62,267 bases of DNA, taken from positions 1 through 62,267 of the forward strand of contig UQVH01000018.1 of NCBI GenBank assembly GCA_900544535.1, given 5' to 3'. Positions 1 to 5,806 of the stretch are shown piece by piece. The position numbers and the translations under genes are program-made. Below the pieces are notes generated by a model that was given only the letters and a program-made list of their open reading frames with translations, had not been told where the DNA came from and did no database searches. The stretch is from an uncultured Bacteroidales bacterium (GTDB lineage: Bacteria; Bacteroidota; Bacteroidia; Bacteroidales; Muribaculaceae). The stretch's first letter is position 1; each line of letters begins with the position of its first letter.

Positions 1-70
1 GGTCGAATCCAAGCCACTGCAAGAGCCGCATAGCGGTTCGAAGCTGTGGTAAACACGCAAAAAAGAAAAA

Positions 71-122
71 GAGCGCCGTAGGTGCGAAACAAAACGACAA
101 ACGTTTCGCACCTACGGCGCTC
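71..122. repeat. Perfect 20-bp-stem palindrome, REP-like
   Basis: The arms 71-90 and 103-122 are perfectly complementary around a 12-nt loop. The inner part reads GTAGGTGCGAAAC and its complement, which resembles the GTAGGGACGC palindromes elsewhere in the window. Read on the minus strand it is followed by a T-rich run (TTTTTCTTTTTT) and could terminate transcription, but no minus-strand gene lies just to its right. I therefore read it mainly as a dispersed palindromic element. Confidence 0.6.
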
Positions 123-225
123 CTTATAAAAAAGGGGGGAACCATCCAAAACCACAGCCCCTGAGGACGCCCCATCCCCAAGTAAAAAATTCCTTTTACA
201 CAATGATTTTTCAACAAAATAATCC

Positions 226-233
226 TATCTTTG
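226..233 (+). promoter_or_regulatory. -7 promoter element of the DUF3791/DUF3990 cassette
   Basis: TATCTTTG matches the Bacteroidetes -7 consensus TAnnTTTG. No clear -33 TTG is present. It lies 20 bp before the ATG at 254 and inside a longer open frame that begins at 203. The ATG at 254 is therefore the likely start. Confidence 0.65.
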
Positions 234-253
234 CGAAACAAACTCCTTGTTTC

Positions 254-469
254 ATGACATTTGATCAGTTAGACTTCACGACATATTGTATCGGCGCATT
301 GTCCGAAAAGCTCAATCTCTCCCAGCCCGTTATATTCCGGATGCTCAAAGATTCCGACATCCTCGGCTCCTACATCGTACCGGGCTATGACGTCCTGCAT
401 TCCTATGGCTCCGACTATATAACCGACGATCTTGTCAGTCTGATGAGAGAAAGAGGGGTGATCAAATGA
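254..469 (+). CDS. DUF3791 family small protein
   Basis: This 71-residue protein begins MTFDQLDFTTYCIG and carries the DUF3791 pattern: an N-terminal helix with F..YCI, then GYDVLHSYGSDYITDD. Family members are short helical proteins of unknown biochemical function that are very often encoded beside DUF3990 proteins. The start at 254 was chosen because the promoter -7 box lies between it and the upstream in-frame ATG at 203. Its stop overlaps the start of the next gene by 4 nt (ATGA), which implies translational coupling. I infer an antitoxin or accessory role for the DUF3990 protein. Family assignment is from memory of the motif and is fairly firm; the role is not. Confidence 0.75.
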   Translation: MTFDQLDFTTYCIGALSEKLNLSQPVIFRMLKDSDILGSYIVPGYDVLHSYGSDYITDDLVSLMRERGVIK

Positions 470-936
470 AAATCTACCACACATCCACAATTGAAATTCC
501 CGCCCCCGACATTCTTCACTCACGCGAAGGACTCGACTTCGGCAAAGGCTTCTATTGCACCATGCTCCGCGAACAGGCCCGCACCTACGGCCAGCGTTTC
601 CTCCTGCGCGGAAAACCCGCAGTCCTCAATGAATATATCCTTGAGAGCGATTACACCCAGGCCAACTTCAAAAAATTCACGGCTTATGATGAAGAATGGC
701 TTGACTTCATCATGGCCAACCGCAGCAACCGACCTGTCGCTGATTACGACATAATTGAAGGCGGAATCGCCGACGACAAAATTTTCCGGACAATCGACCT
801 GTACTTCTCCGGCGACATATCGAAAACCGACGCCTTGGAACGGCTCAGATTTGAAAAGCCCAACCATCAGATCTGTTTCAGAAATCAGCTTGCGATAGAC
901 CGTTTCCTGCACTTCTCATCATCCACAATACTATAA
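466..936 (+). CDS. DUF3990 family protein, probable ADP-ribosyltransferase-fold toxin
   Basis: This 156-residue protein opens with YHTSTIEIPAPDI and has DFGKGFYCT..REQA near residues 25-38, the hallmark of DUF3990. A C-terminal NHQICFRNQLAIDRFL segment also fits the family. DUF3990 belongs, to my knowledge, to the ADP-ribosyltransferase superfamily, where the early His/Tyr and a late Glu/Gln shape the NAD+ site. The gene sits between two small helical proteins and starts inside the stop codon of the upstream DUF3791 gene. That compact arrangement suggests a toxin-antitoxin or host-interaction module. There is no signal peptide, so it should act in the cytoplasm. The target is unknown. Confidence 0.75.
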   Translation: MKIYHTSTIEIPAPDILHSREGLDFGKGFYCTMLREQARTYGQRFLLRGKPAVLNEYILESDYTQANFKKFTAYDEEWLDFIMANRSNRPVADYDIIEGGIADDKIFRTIDLYFSGDISKTDALERLRFEKPNHQICFRNQLAIDRFLHFSSSTIL

Positions 937-940
937 ACTC

Positions 941-1174
941 ATGGACGGACGACGAATCGTTTTACAAATGAAATATGCACGCATCATCGACGGACTGGCA
1001 AAAAAACTGAAACTCCCGGTCGAAAAAGCCATGGAACTTTTCTATAACTCCCGGACTTTTGAACTGATCGAAAAAGGGATAGCCGACCTGCACGCCCGCT
1101 CTGAAATCTATCTCATCGACGAGCTCCTCCTCGAACTCTCTCAAACAAAAAACTCCCCAAACGCTTGCAGATAA
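941..1174 (+). CDS. Small helical protein linked to DUF3990 (putative antitoxin)
   Basis: This 77-residue protein contains YARIIDGLAKKLKLPVEKA followed by MELFYNS and a segment GIADLHARSEIYLIDELLLE. I recognise this pattern as one that recurs next to DUF3990 genes, but I cannot name the family with certainty. It follows the DUF3990 stop by only 4 nt, so it is co-transcribed and the cassette is DUF3791-DUF3990-this gene. An alternative start is the ATG at 968, just before KYARII. No signal peptide or membrane segment is seen. An antitoxin or folding partner role is inferred from position and size alone. Confidence 0.65.
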   Translation: MDGRRIVLQMKYARIIDGLAKKLKLPVEKAMELFYNSRTFELIEKGIADLHARSEIYLIDELLLELSQTKNSPNACR

Positions 1175-1195
1175 ACAGATTTTACACTATCTTTG
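1165..1195 (+). promoter_or_regulatory. rplS promoter
   Basis: TTG at 1165-1167 and TATCTTTG at 1188-1195 are separated by 20 bp, a good Bacteroidetes housekeeping promoter. It leaves a leader of roughly 80 nt before rplS. Confidence 0.75.
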
Positions 1196-1204
1196 CAGCC
1201 GAAT

Positions 1205-1246
1205 TCGCAATCTCTGGCACGGACAAGCAGCCTGCGTATATTGCGA
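1205..1246 (+). other. Leader hairpin upstream of rplS
   Basis: TCGCAAT and ATTGCGA pair across 28 nt inside the rplS leader. Several ribosomal protein genes are autoregulated through leader structures, so this may be a binding site for L19. The stem is short and this is only a suggestion. Confidence 0.3.
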
Positions 1247-1280
1247 GCATTGTTAACATTTTTAATATACGTATAGAAAA

Positions 1281-1640
1281 ATGGACTTAATTAAAGTTGC
1301 TGAAGAAGCTTTCGCCACAGGCAAACAGCACCCTGACTTCCAGCCCGGCGACACTATCACCGTCGCTTACCGCATCAAGGAAGGCAACAAGGAACGTATC
1401 CAGCAGTACCGCGGTGTTGTCATCCGCATCTCCGGCGACGGCGACAAGCGCCGCTTCACCGTACGCAAAATCTCCGACAACATCGGCGTAGAGCGTATCT
1501 TCCCCATCGAATCACCGTTTATCGACTCTATTACCATCAACAAATATGGTAAAGTGCGTCGCGCTAAACTCTACTACCTCCGCAACCTCACCGGCAAAAA
1601 AGCCCGTATCAAGGAGCGCCGCGTAGCCAAGAAAGCTTAA
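1281..1640 (+). CDS. rplS: 50S ribosomal protein L19
   Basis: This 119-residue basic protein aligns with bacterial L19 across its length. Recognisable segments are FQPGDTITVAYRIKEGNKER, GVVIRISGDG, FTVRKIS, GVERIFP and a Lys/Arg-rich C-terminus (LRNLTGKKARIKERR). L19 sits at the 30S-50S interface. The length is normal for the family. It stands as a single transcription unit with its own promoter and a downstream terminator rather than in the classical rpsP-rimM-trmD-rplS operon, which is common in Bacteroidetes. Confidence 0.97.
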   Translation: MDLIKVAEEAFATGKQHPDFQPGDTITVAYRIKEGNKERIQQYRGVVIRISGDGDKRRFTVRKISDNIGVERIFPIESPFIDSITINKYGKVRRAKLYYLRNLTGKKARIKERRVAKKA

Positions 1641-1696
1641 AGAAAGTAATACCCGCCCGTCCGGGCGTCCCCCAACTCCATCGCCCGGACATTCAA

Positions 1697-1754
1697 AAGA
1701 ACCGCAAGTCGTATCGCCGGGAGGCGAAAAAACTTCCGCGGTTCTTGCTTTTTT
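1697..1754 (+). terminator. Intrinsic terminator after rplS
   Basis: AAGAACCGC (1697-1705) pairs with GCGGTTCTT (1738-1746), and a T run follows (GCTTTTTT). It ends the rplS transcript. The convergent small gene at 1774-1920 may use the A-rich left side in the other direction. Confidence 0.7.
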
Positions 1755-1773
1755 CTGACACGGCCCATCCCTC

Positions 1774-1920
1774 TCAGAGCGCAGGCATAATGGCCGCAGC
1801 CACATCCGTGTCACCGAAAAAATCTGCGATCGTCAGCCACAGGAAAAGCAGGATGATCAGTACAACGACCCCGACAACAAGCCAGACCGTCGTTCCGGAT
1901 TTCGATTTTTTCTCACTCAT
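1774..1920 (-). CDS. 48-residue single-span membrane protein
   Basis: Reading the minus strand gives a short protein beginning MSEKKSKSGTTVWLVV, continuing with a hydrophobic stretch of about 20 residues (GVVVLIILLFLWLTI), and ending ADFFGDTDVAAAIMPAL before a TGA. The basic N-terminus, one clean membrane span and acidic C-terminal tail are coherent. The opposite strand gives only a low-complexity frame. I recall similar very small membrane proteins in Bacteroidales but cannot name a family. It lies convergent to rplS, separated by the hairpin at 1697-1754. The codons look genuine and start and stop are clear. Confidence 0.6.
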   Translation of the reverse strand: MSEKKSKSGTTVWLVVGVVVLIILLFLWLTIADFFGDTDVAAAIMPAL

Positions 1921-2067
1921 AATTTTATCGGATAGTTAAAACGGTGTAAAATTCTTAATACTTTCACCAATTACAACACACACCCGGCACCAAAAGTTTC
2001 ACCCCCTGTCACCCACACCTCACCCGCCACGCATCCCCCCGGCCGCAAACCCGACTTTTTAATCAAT

Positions 2068-2115
2068 TTTTAACACAAATACTAACTTATATTAAGCCAA
2101 TATACCTTACCTTTG
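2068..2115 (+). promoter_or_regulatory. Conserved 48-bp promoter block, copy 1
   Basis: The block begins TTTTAACACAAATACTAA, continues with ATATTAA and ends in the -7 element TACCTTTG (2108-2115). The same block with identical spacing (40 bp from TTTTAAC to the -7 box) stands before the next two secreted-protein genes. It replaces the usual -33 TTG. Confidence 0.7.
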
Positions 2116-2197
2116 TAGTCTAACATCACCCTCACTCTTCAACACCGGAAACACAGAAACAACATAAAACGCTTAACCATTTAAATTTCAAATGCTT

Positions 2198-3664
2198 ATG
2201 AAAAAAACTTTACTCACACTCGCGATTATGCTTCTCGGCCTCGGCGCAGCCAGCGCTCAGGATGAGCTCGCATCTATCCAGTTCAAAAATGGAAGTACAG
2301 ATTACGAAAAAACAAATGGATATACCGCTACTTCTAAATCGACTGATGGCAAATGGACTTTTTACGGCTTTAACAACTATAATAACCAATGGAATTTCAT
2401 CGCCGCAGGCAGTAAAAAGAACGCATCAGAGCCTTACTTCTATACTGGTCCATATGCAACCCCCGTATCTAAAATTGTTGCTCACATAGACACTCGTTAT
2501 AGTAGTACCGCAATCACATCAGCAACCTTATACATCTCTGACACAGACGATTTCACCGGTGTGACAGGGACAGCATTAACCTTGCCTACCGCTGCAAGCA
2601 CTGATTGGACTATTACCATCCCTGAACCTGCCGAAAATAAATATTACAAAGTAGGCTTCGTAATTCCGCAACAAAAAGATAACGGTAAGGCCATTTCCTT
2701 CTCAAAAATCACTGTTTATGGCAAATCTGACAAAGCAGAGGCCAACTATGCTTTCTCCGAGGCAACTGTAAACCTTCCGTATGGATCAACCTTTGAGGCT
2801 CCCAAATTCACATGCGCAGAAGGTGCTCCCGCTCCTACATATTCTTCCGACAACGAAAATGTTGCCAAAGTGAACAGCACCACCGGCGAAGTTGAAATCA
2901 CCGGCATCGGTACCGCCGTCATTACTGCTACAAGCGAATCAACCGACAAATTCCTTGCTGGCAAAGCATCATACACCATCAATGTCCTCAAGACAGTCAA
3001 CTCTATTGCCGAAACAATGACAGTTACCGATAAAACAGAAAAGTTATATATCAACTATCCTGTGACTGTCGCTTTCAAAAATTACAACAACAACTTCGTT
3101 TTTGACGGTACTGATTTCATACAGATCTACGGAGCTATTGATTACAACGTAGGCGATGTCATCCCCGCAGGTTGGGTTGGAAATTACGAACTTTTTAAAG
3201 ACGCTACTCCTGAAATCACCAATCCCACCGGTATGCAACCCTCAACCGAAAACAACGGCTTCACCCCTGCTAAAGCTAATTTCGCAGATATAACCGTCGC
3301 TGATGTCAACAAAGTCATGACAATCGAAAATGTTGTTTTTGCCGAAGCAACAGCCGCAAAAGGCGATGTCAGCGGAACCGTTGATGGAAATGCCGTTAAA
3401 TTCTACAATAACTACCAGATTGCCAGTGTTCCGGCTGGGACCTACAATGTAACCTTTGTCGTATCCATTTTCAACAACGCCCCCAGTCTGTATGTCACAA
3501 ACTACGAAAAAGTTGACGATACCACCGGCATTGCCGACATTGTAGCAGACGAAAACGCCCCTGTTGAATACTTCAACCTTCAGGGCATCCGTGTCGACAA
3601 CCCCGAAAACGGCCTCTACATCCGTCGTCAGGGCAACAAAGTCACCAAAGTGATTGTTAAATAA
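2198..3664 (+). CDS. Secreted multidomain protein with shared C-terminal tail
   Basis: The 488-residue product starts MKKTLLTLAIMLLGLGAASA, a clear signal peptide. An ATG two codons upstream (2192) is the alternative start. After it comes a beta-rich domain (about residues 20-175), then an Ig-like Big_2 type domain (YSSDNENVAKVNSTTGEVEI and GTAVITATS, roughly 185-265), then an OB-like beta domain. The last 43 residues (IADIVADENAPVEYFNLQG ... RRQGNKVTKVIVK) are nearly identical to those of the next two proteins. It is exported; location and ligand are unknown. The tail resembles short sorting or anchoring tails of Bacteroidales secreted proteins. Base composition is more AT-rich than in the housekeeping genes. 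Confidence 0.75.
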   Translation: MKKTLLTLAIMLLGLGAASAQDELASIQFKNGSTDYEKTNGYTATSKSTDGKWTFYGFNNYNNQWNFIAAGSKKNASEPYFYTGPYATPVSKIVAHIDTRYSSTAITSATLYISDTDDFTGVTGTALTLPTAASTDWTITIPEPAENKYYKVGFVIPQQKDNGKAISFSKITVYGKSDKAEANYAFSEATVNLPYGSTFEAPKFTCAEGAPAPTYSSDNENVAKVNSTTGEVEITGIGTAVITATSESTDKFLAGKASYTINVLKTVNSIAETMTVTDKTEKLYINYPVTVAFKNYNNNFVFDGTDFIQIYGAIDYNVGDVIPAGWVGNYELFKDATPEITNPTGMQPSTENNGFTPAKANFADITVADVNKVMTIENVVFAEATAAKGDVSGTVDGNAVKFYNNYQIASVPAGTYNVTFVVSIFNNAPSLYVTNYEKVDDTTGIADIVADENAPVEYFNLQGIRVDNPENGLYIRRQGNKVTKVIVK

Positions 3665-3746
3665 TCACCTCCCGGACTACAAACCGAATCGACATATATC
3701 TAACAACGGCCGCCTCCCCGTCCATCAGGGAAGCGGCCGCTTTTTT
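3521..3746 (+). repeat. 226-bp direct repeat, copy 1 (tail plus terminator)
   Basis: This segment covers the last 43 codons, the 3' flank and the terminator. It matches 5065-5290 almost base for base and with equal length. The upstream coding parts differ strongly, so the copies arose by recent duplication or gene conversion of the 3' end. Confidence 0.8.
3707..3746 (+). terminator. Intrinsic terminator
   Basis: CGGCCGCCTCCC pairs with GGGAAGCGGCCG (one mismatch) and is followed by TTTTTT. Confidence 0.85.
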
Positions 3747-3782
3747 GCGTCCCCTGCCCGCAGGTGTCCGCTTTTTAAATAG

Positions 3783-3830
3783 TTTTAACGCAAACACTAA
3801 ACAATATTAATTGCAGAAGACTTACCTTTG
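3783..3830 (+). promoter_or_regulatory. Conserved 48-bp promoter block, copy 2
   Basis: TTTTAACGCAAACACTAAAC, then AATATTAAT, then the -7 element TACCTTTG at 3823-3830. Spacing is identical to copies 1 and 3. The leader downstream is also conserved with copy 3 up to the start codon. Confidence 0.75.
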
Positions 3831-3924
3831 TAATTATACATTGATCGAAATCAAGACACGCCAATCTATTACGCTAATCATTTATACCAACATTACAATA
3901 ACCTTTCTAACATTTTTAAACTGT

Positions 3925-5208
3925 ATGAGAAAATCTTTACTCACCCTATTGACCGTACTATTCACCCTCTCGTCAGCCTACGCCGCCGACATCGTCGAAG
4001 ATTGGACAACACGAGTCGCCGTAGGTCCAACAGCAACCTCCACCCAAGCTACCGCCAAACCTGGTCATTCCGAAGCAACCGGGATTGATTATAAATTCTG
4101 CAAAGCAGCTAAAGTTATACCAAACGTTACAGCACAAGCTGCCTACCTTTCTTTTGGTAACAGAGCAGGAGCCTATGTCGAGTTCTCACTACCGATCAAC
4201 TGTTCAGAAATCAAGCTTAAGACAAGCAGCACAGTTAAAGCTAATGCTAAAATCAACTTTTCTGCAAATGGTAATACTATTGAAACTGGGTATGCTGTTG
4301 ACAAAGCGGGAACAGAATATACCATTCAGTTAGCTGGAGAAAATCGTAAAGCCGGGACTATTTACAGAATTGACAGAAATTATGGTACTCCCCTCTTCGA
4401 TACATTCACCTATATTGAAGCTATTGAAAGCGGCTCAACCTTGACTACTGCCGTGAGCGACCTTGCTTTCGCCACTCCCTTCAACGGCACTCAGACTAAG
4501 ACCATCAAGGGCAATGCCGAAGGTCTGACCGAGGACATCACCGTCACTGTCGACAATGAAGCATTCTCTGCTCCTGCAACCCTCACCGCCGAGGCATTGG
4601 CTGCAGGTTTTGACGTCACTTTTACCGGCAGTGAAGCTAAGAATTACAACGGTACTATCACCCTCAAATATGGCGAACACACCGCAACCGTAGCCATCAC
4701 AGCCATCACAGTGGCACATCAAGGCACCGAAGCAGATCCGCTGACACCCGCCGACGTCCTCGCCATGAACAACCTCAACGCTGGTCCTTTCTACATACAA
4801 GGTACTATCAGTGATAAATGCGCCGATCATGGTGAGAACGGCGTTATCATAGAGACCACAGTCCTCACTCCGAACAACATTGTGCTTGTTGGAGATGATG
4901 GCAAGAAAATCGGAGTCAACCTCCAAAAAGATGAAATCGTTACCACCCTCAACATCCAGGACAATCCACAGAACGTAGGCAAAACCGTCATTATCAAAGG
5001 CAAACTTGAAGCCTATCTTAACACTCCTGGTATACAGGAACCCGAATACATCTCCGGCCTCTCTACCACCGGCATCGCCGACATTGTAGCTGATGAAAAC
5101 GCCCCTGTTGAATACTTCAACCTCCAGGGCATCCATGTCGACAACCCCGAAAACGGCCTCTACATCCGTCGTCAGGGCAACAAAGTCACCAAAGTGATTG
5201 TTAAATAA
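3925..5208 (+). CDS. Secreted DUF6359-like protein with shared C-terminal tail
   Basis: The start ATG at 3925 gives MRKSLLTLLTVLFTLSSAYA, a signal peptide. The longer open frame from 3811 runs through the promoter -7 box and is rejected. The mature 400-residue protein begins ADIVEDWTT. It has an N-terminal beta domain shared with the next gene (about residues 20-160), an Ig-like repeat (AFATPFNGTQTKTIKGNAEG), and a segment starting GTEADPLTPADVLAMNN that looks like a DUF6359/OB-fold domain. It then ends in the 43-residue tail. The 3' 226 bp are nearly identical to those of the upstream gene. Presumably surface or periplasmic; function unknown. Confidence 0.75.
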   Translation: MRKSLLTLLTVLFTLSSAYAADIVEDWTTRVAVGPTATSTQATAKPGHSEATGIDYKFCKAAKVIPNVTAQAAYLSFGNRAGAYVEFSLPINCSEIKLKTSSTVKANAKINFSANGNTIETGYAVDKAGTEYTIQLAGENRKAGTIYRIDRNYGTPLFDTFTYIEAIESGSTLTTAVSDLAFATPFNGTQTKTIKGNAEGLTEDITVTVDNEAFSAPATLTAEALAAGFDVTFTGSEAKNYNGTITLKYGEHTATVAITAITVAHQGTEADPLTPADVLAMNNLNAGPFYIQGTISDKCADHGENGVIIETTVLTPNNIVLVGDDGKKIGVNLQKDEIVTTLNIQDNPQNVGKTVIIKGKLEAYLNTPGIQEPEYISGLSTTGIADIVADENAPVEYFNLQGIHVDNPENGLYIRRQGNKVTKVIVK

Positions 5209-5290
5209 TCACCTAACGGACTACAAACCGAATCGACATATATCTAACAACGGCCGCCTCCCCGCCCACCGGGGAAGCGGCCGCTTTTTT
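5065..5290 (+). repeat. 226-bp direct repeat, copy 2 (tail plus terminator)
   Basis: See the copy at 3521-3746. Length is the same and differences are scattered single bases. Confidence 0.8.
5251..5290 (+). terminator. Intrinsic terminator
   Basis: CGGCCGCCTCCCC pairs with GGGGAAGCGGCCG and is followed by TTTTTT. It is a near copy of the terminator at 3707-3746. Confidence 0.85.
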
Positions 5291-5413
5291 GCGCCCCGCA
5301 GCGTCCGCTTTTTATCCCATCCATGGTTGTTTTCCGACACCGCGCCCGCAGACATCCGCCTTTTACCCCCACCACGGGCGTCGCCACCGCAGGCGCCTGC
5401 ACAGCCCCCGCAG

Positions 5414-5540
5414 AGGCTCGGAGAGCCTGAGTTTCAGAAACCCCAGGGTGAGCAAGCGCCGGAGCCATAGGCGCAGGCCGCAAGCGGTGCCTGGGGTCAC
5501 CCCGGTCGCAAGAGCGCCTGCCTCGTAGAGGCTGGTTAAC
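5414..5540 (+). repeat. ~120-bp three-hairpin repeat, copy 1
   Basis: The order is a small hairpin (GGCTCGGAGAGCC), then a large one opening at CCCCAGGGTGAGCAAGCGCC and closing at GCAAGCGGTGCCTGGGG, then a third (GCCTCGTAGAGGC) followed by TGGTTAAC. The same order and sequences recur at 49633-49749 (+) and 49759-49888 (-). This 598-bp gap between genes (5209-5806) holds no credible coding region. Confidence 0.7.
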
Positions 5541-5541
5541 A

Positions 5542-5579
5542 CGTCGCCTGACGCGGACGCGATTAATCGCGTCCCTACA
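5542..5579 (-). repeat. GTAGGGACGC palindromic element
   Basis: The core GGACGCGATTAATCGCGTCC (5555-5574) is a perfect 20-bp palindrome followed by CTACA. In minus orientation it reads TGTAGGGACGCGATTAATCG, then CGTCCGCGTCAGGC, the same as the element at 24259-24300. Confidence 0.7.
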
Positions 5580-5625
5580 ACGGTCTGGTCACATCCGGAC
5601 GCACCACTCCGGCCACAGCGTATTA

Positions 5626-5656
5626 CCGGAAAAATTTTTGTCCCGGCTGCCGCATT
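5626..5656 (+). repeat. AAAAATTTTTG...GCATTTTAA element, half copy
   Basis: CCGGAAAAATTTTTGTCCCG followed by GCTGCCGCATTTTAA matches the left half of the element at 8170-8226. The right half is missing and the conserved promoter block begins directly after it. Confidence 0.55.
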
Positions 5657-5664
5657 TTAAACAG

Positions 5665-5712
5665 TTTTAACACAAACACTAAACAATATTAATCGCAGAA
5701 GGATTAACTTTG
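5665..5712 (+). promoter_or_regulatory. Conserved 48-bp promoter block, copy 3
   Basis: TTTTAACACAAACACTAAAC, then AATATTAATCGCAGAAG, then the -7 element TAACTTTG at 5705-5712. The leader that follows (to 5806) is similar to that of the 3925 gene, including ACATTTTTAAACTGT just before the ATG. Confidence 0.75.
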
Positions 5713-5806
5713 CGATTAAGCATTATCTGAAATCAAAATACGCCAATCGATTACGCCAATCATTCAACACCAATATCACATTAACCTTCTAACATTTTTA
5801 AACTGT

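Noticed and set aside
1..51. Possible 3' end of a coding region or RNA at the left edge
   Set aside because: A frame ending in TAA at 49-51 (…SGSKLW) exists, but 16 codons are too few to identify and the other frames end as well.
71..122. Terminator of a minus-strand gene
   Set aside because: The minus strand between 123 and 1773 holds no credible gene that it could serve.
1745..1939. 64-codon plus-strand frame after rplS
   Set aside because: It is Ser/Thr-rich without structure, while the minus strand of the same stretch gives a coherent small membrane protein.
3811..3924. N-terminal extension of the 3925 gene (and similarly of 19603, 22252, 33630, 34773, 37988, 49397 and 52691)
   Set aside because: The extensions run through promoter -7 boxes or neighbouring genes, begin with TTG, or precede a perfect signal peptide or family start.
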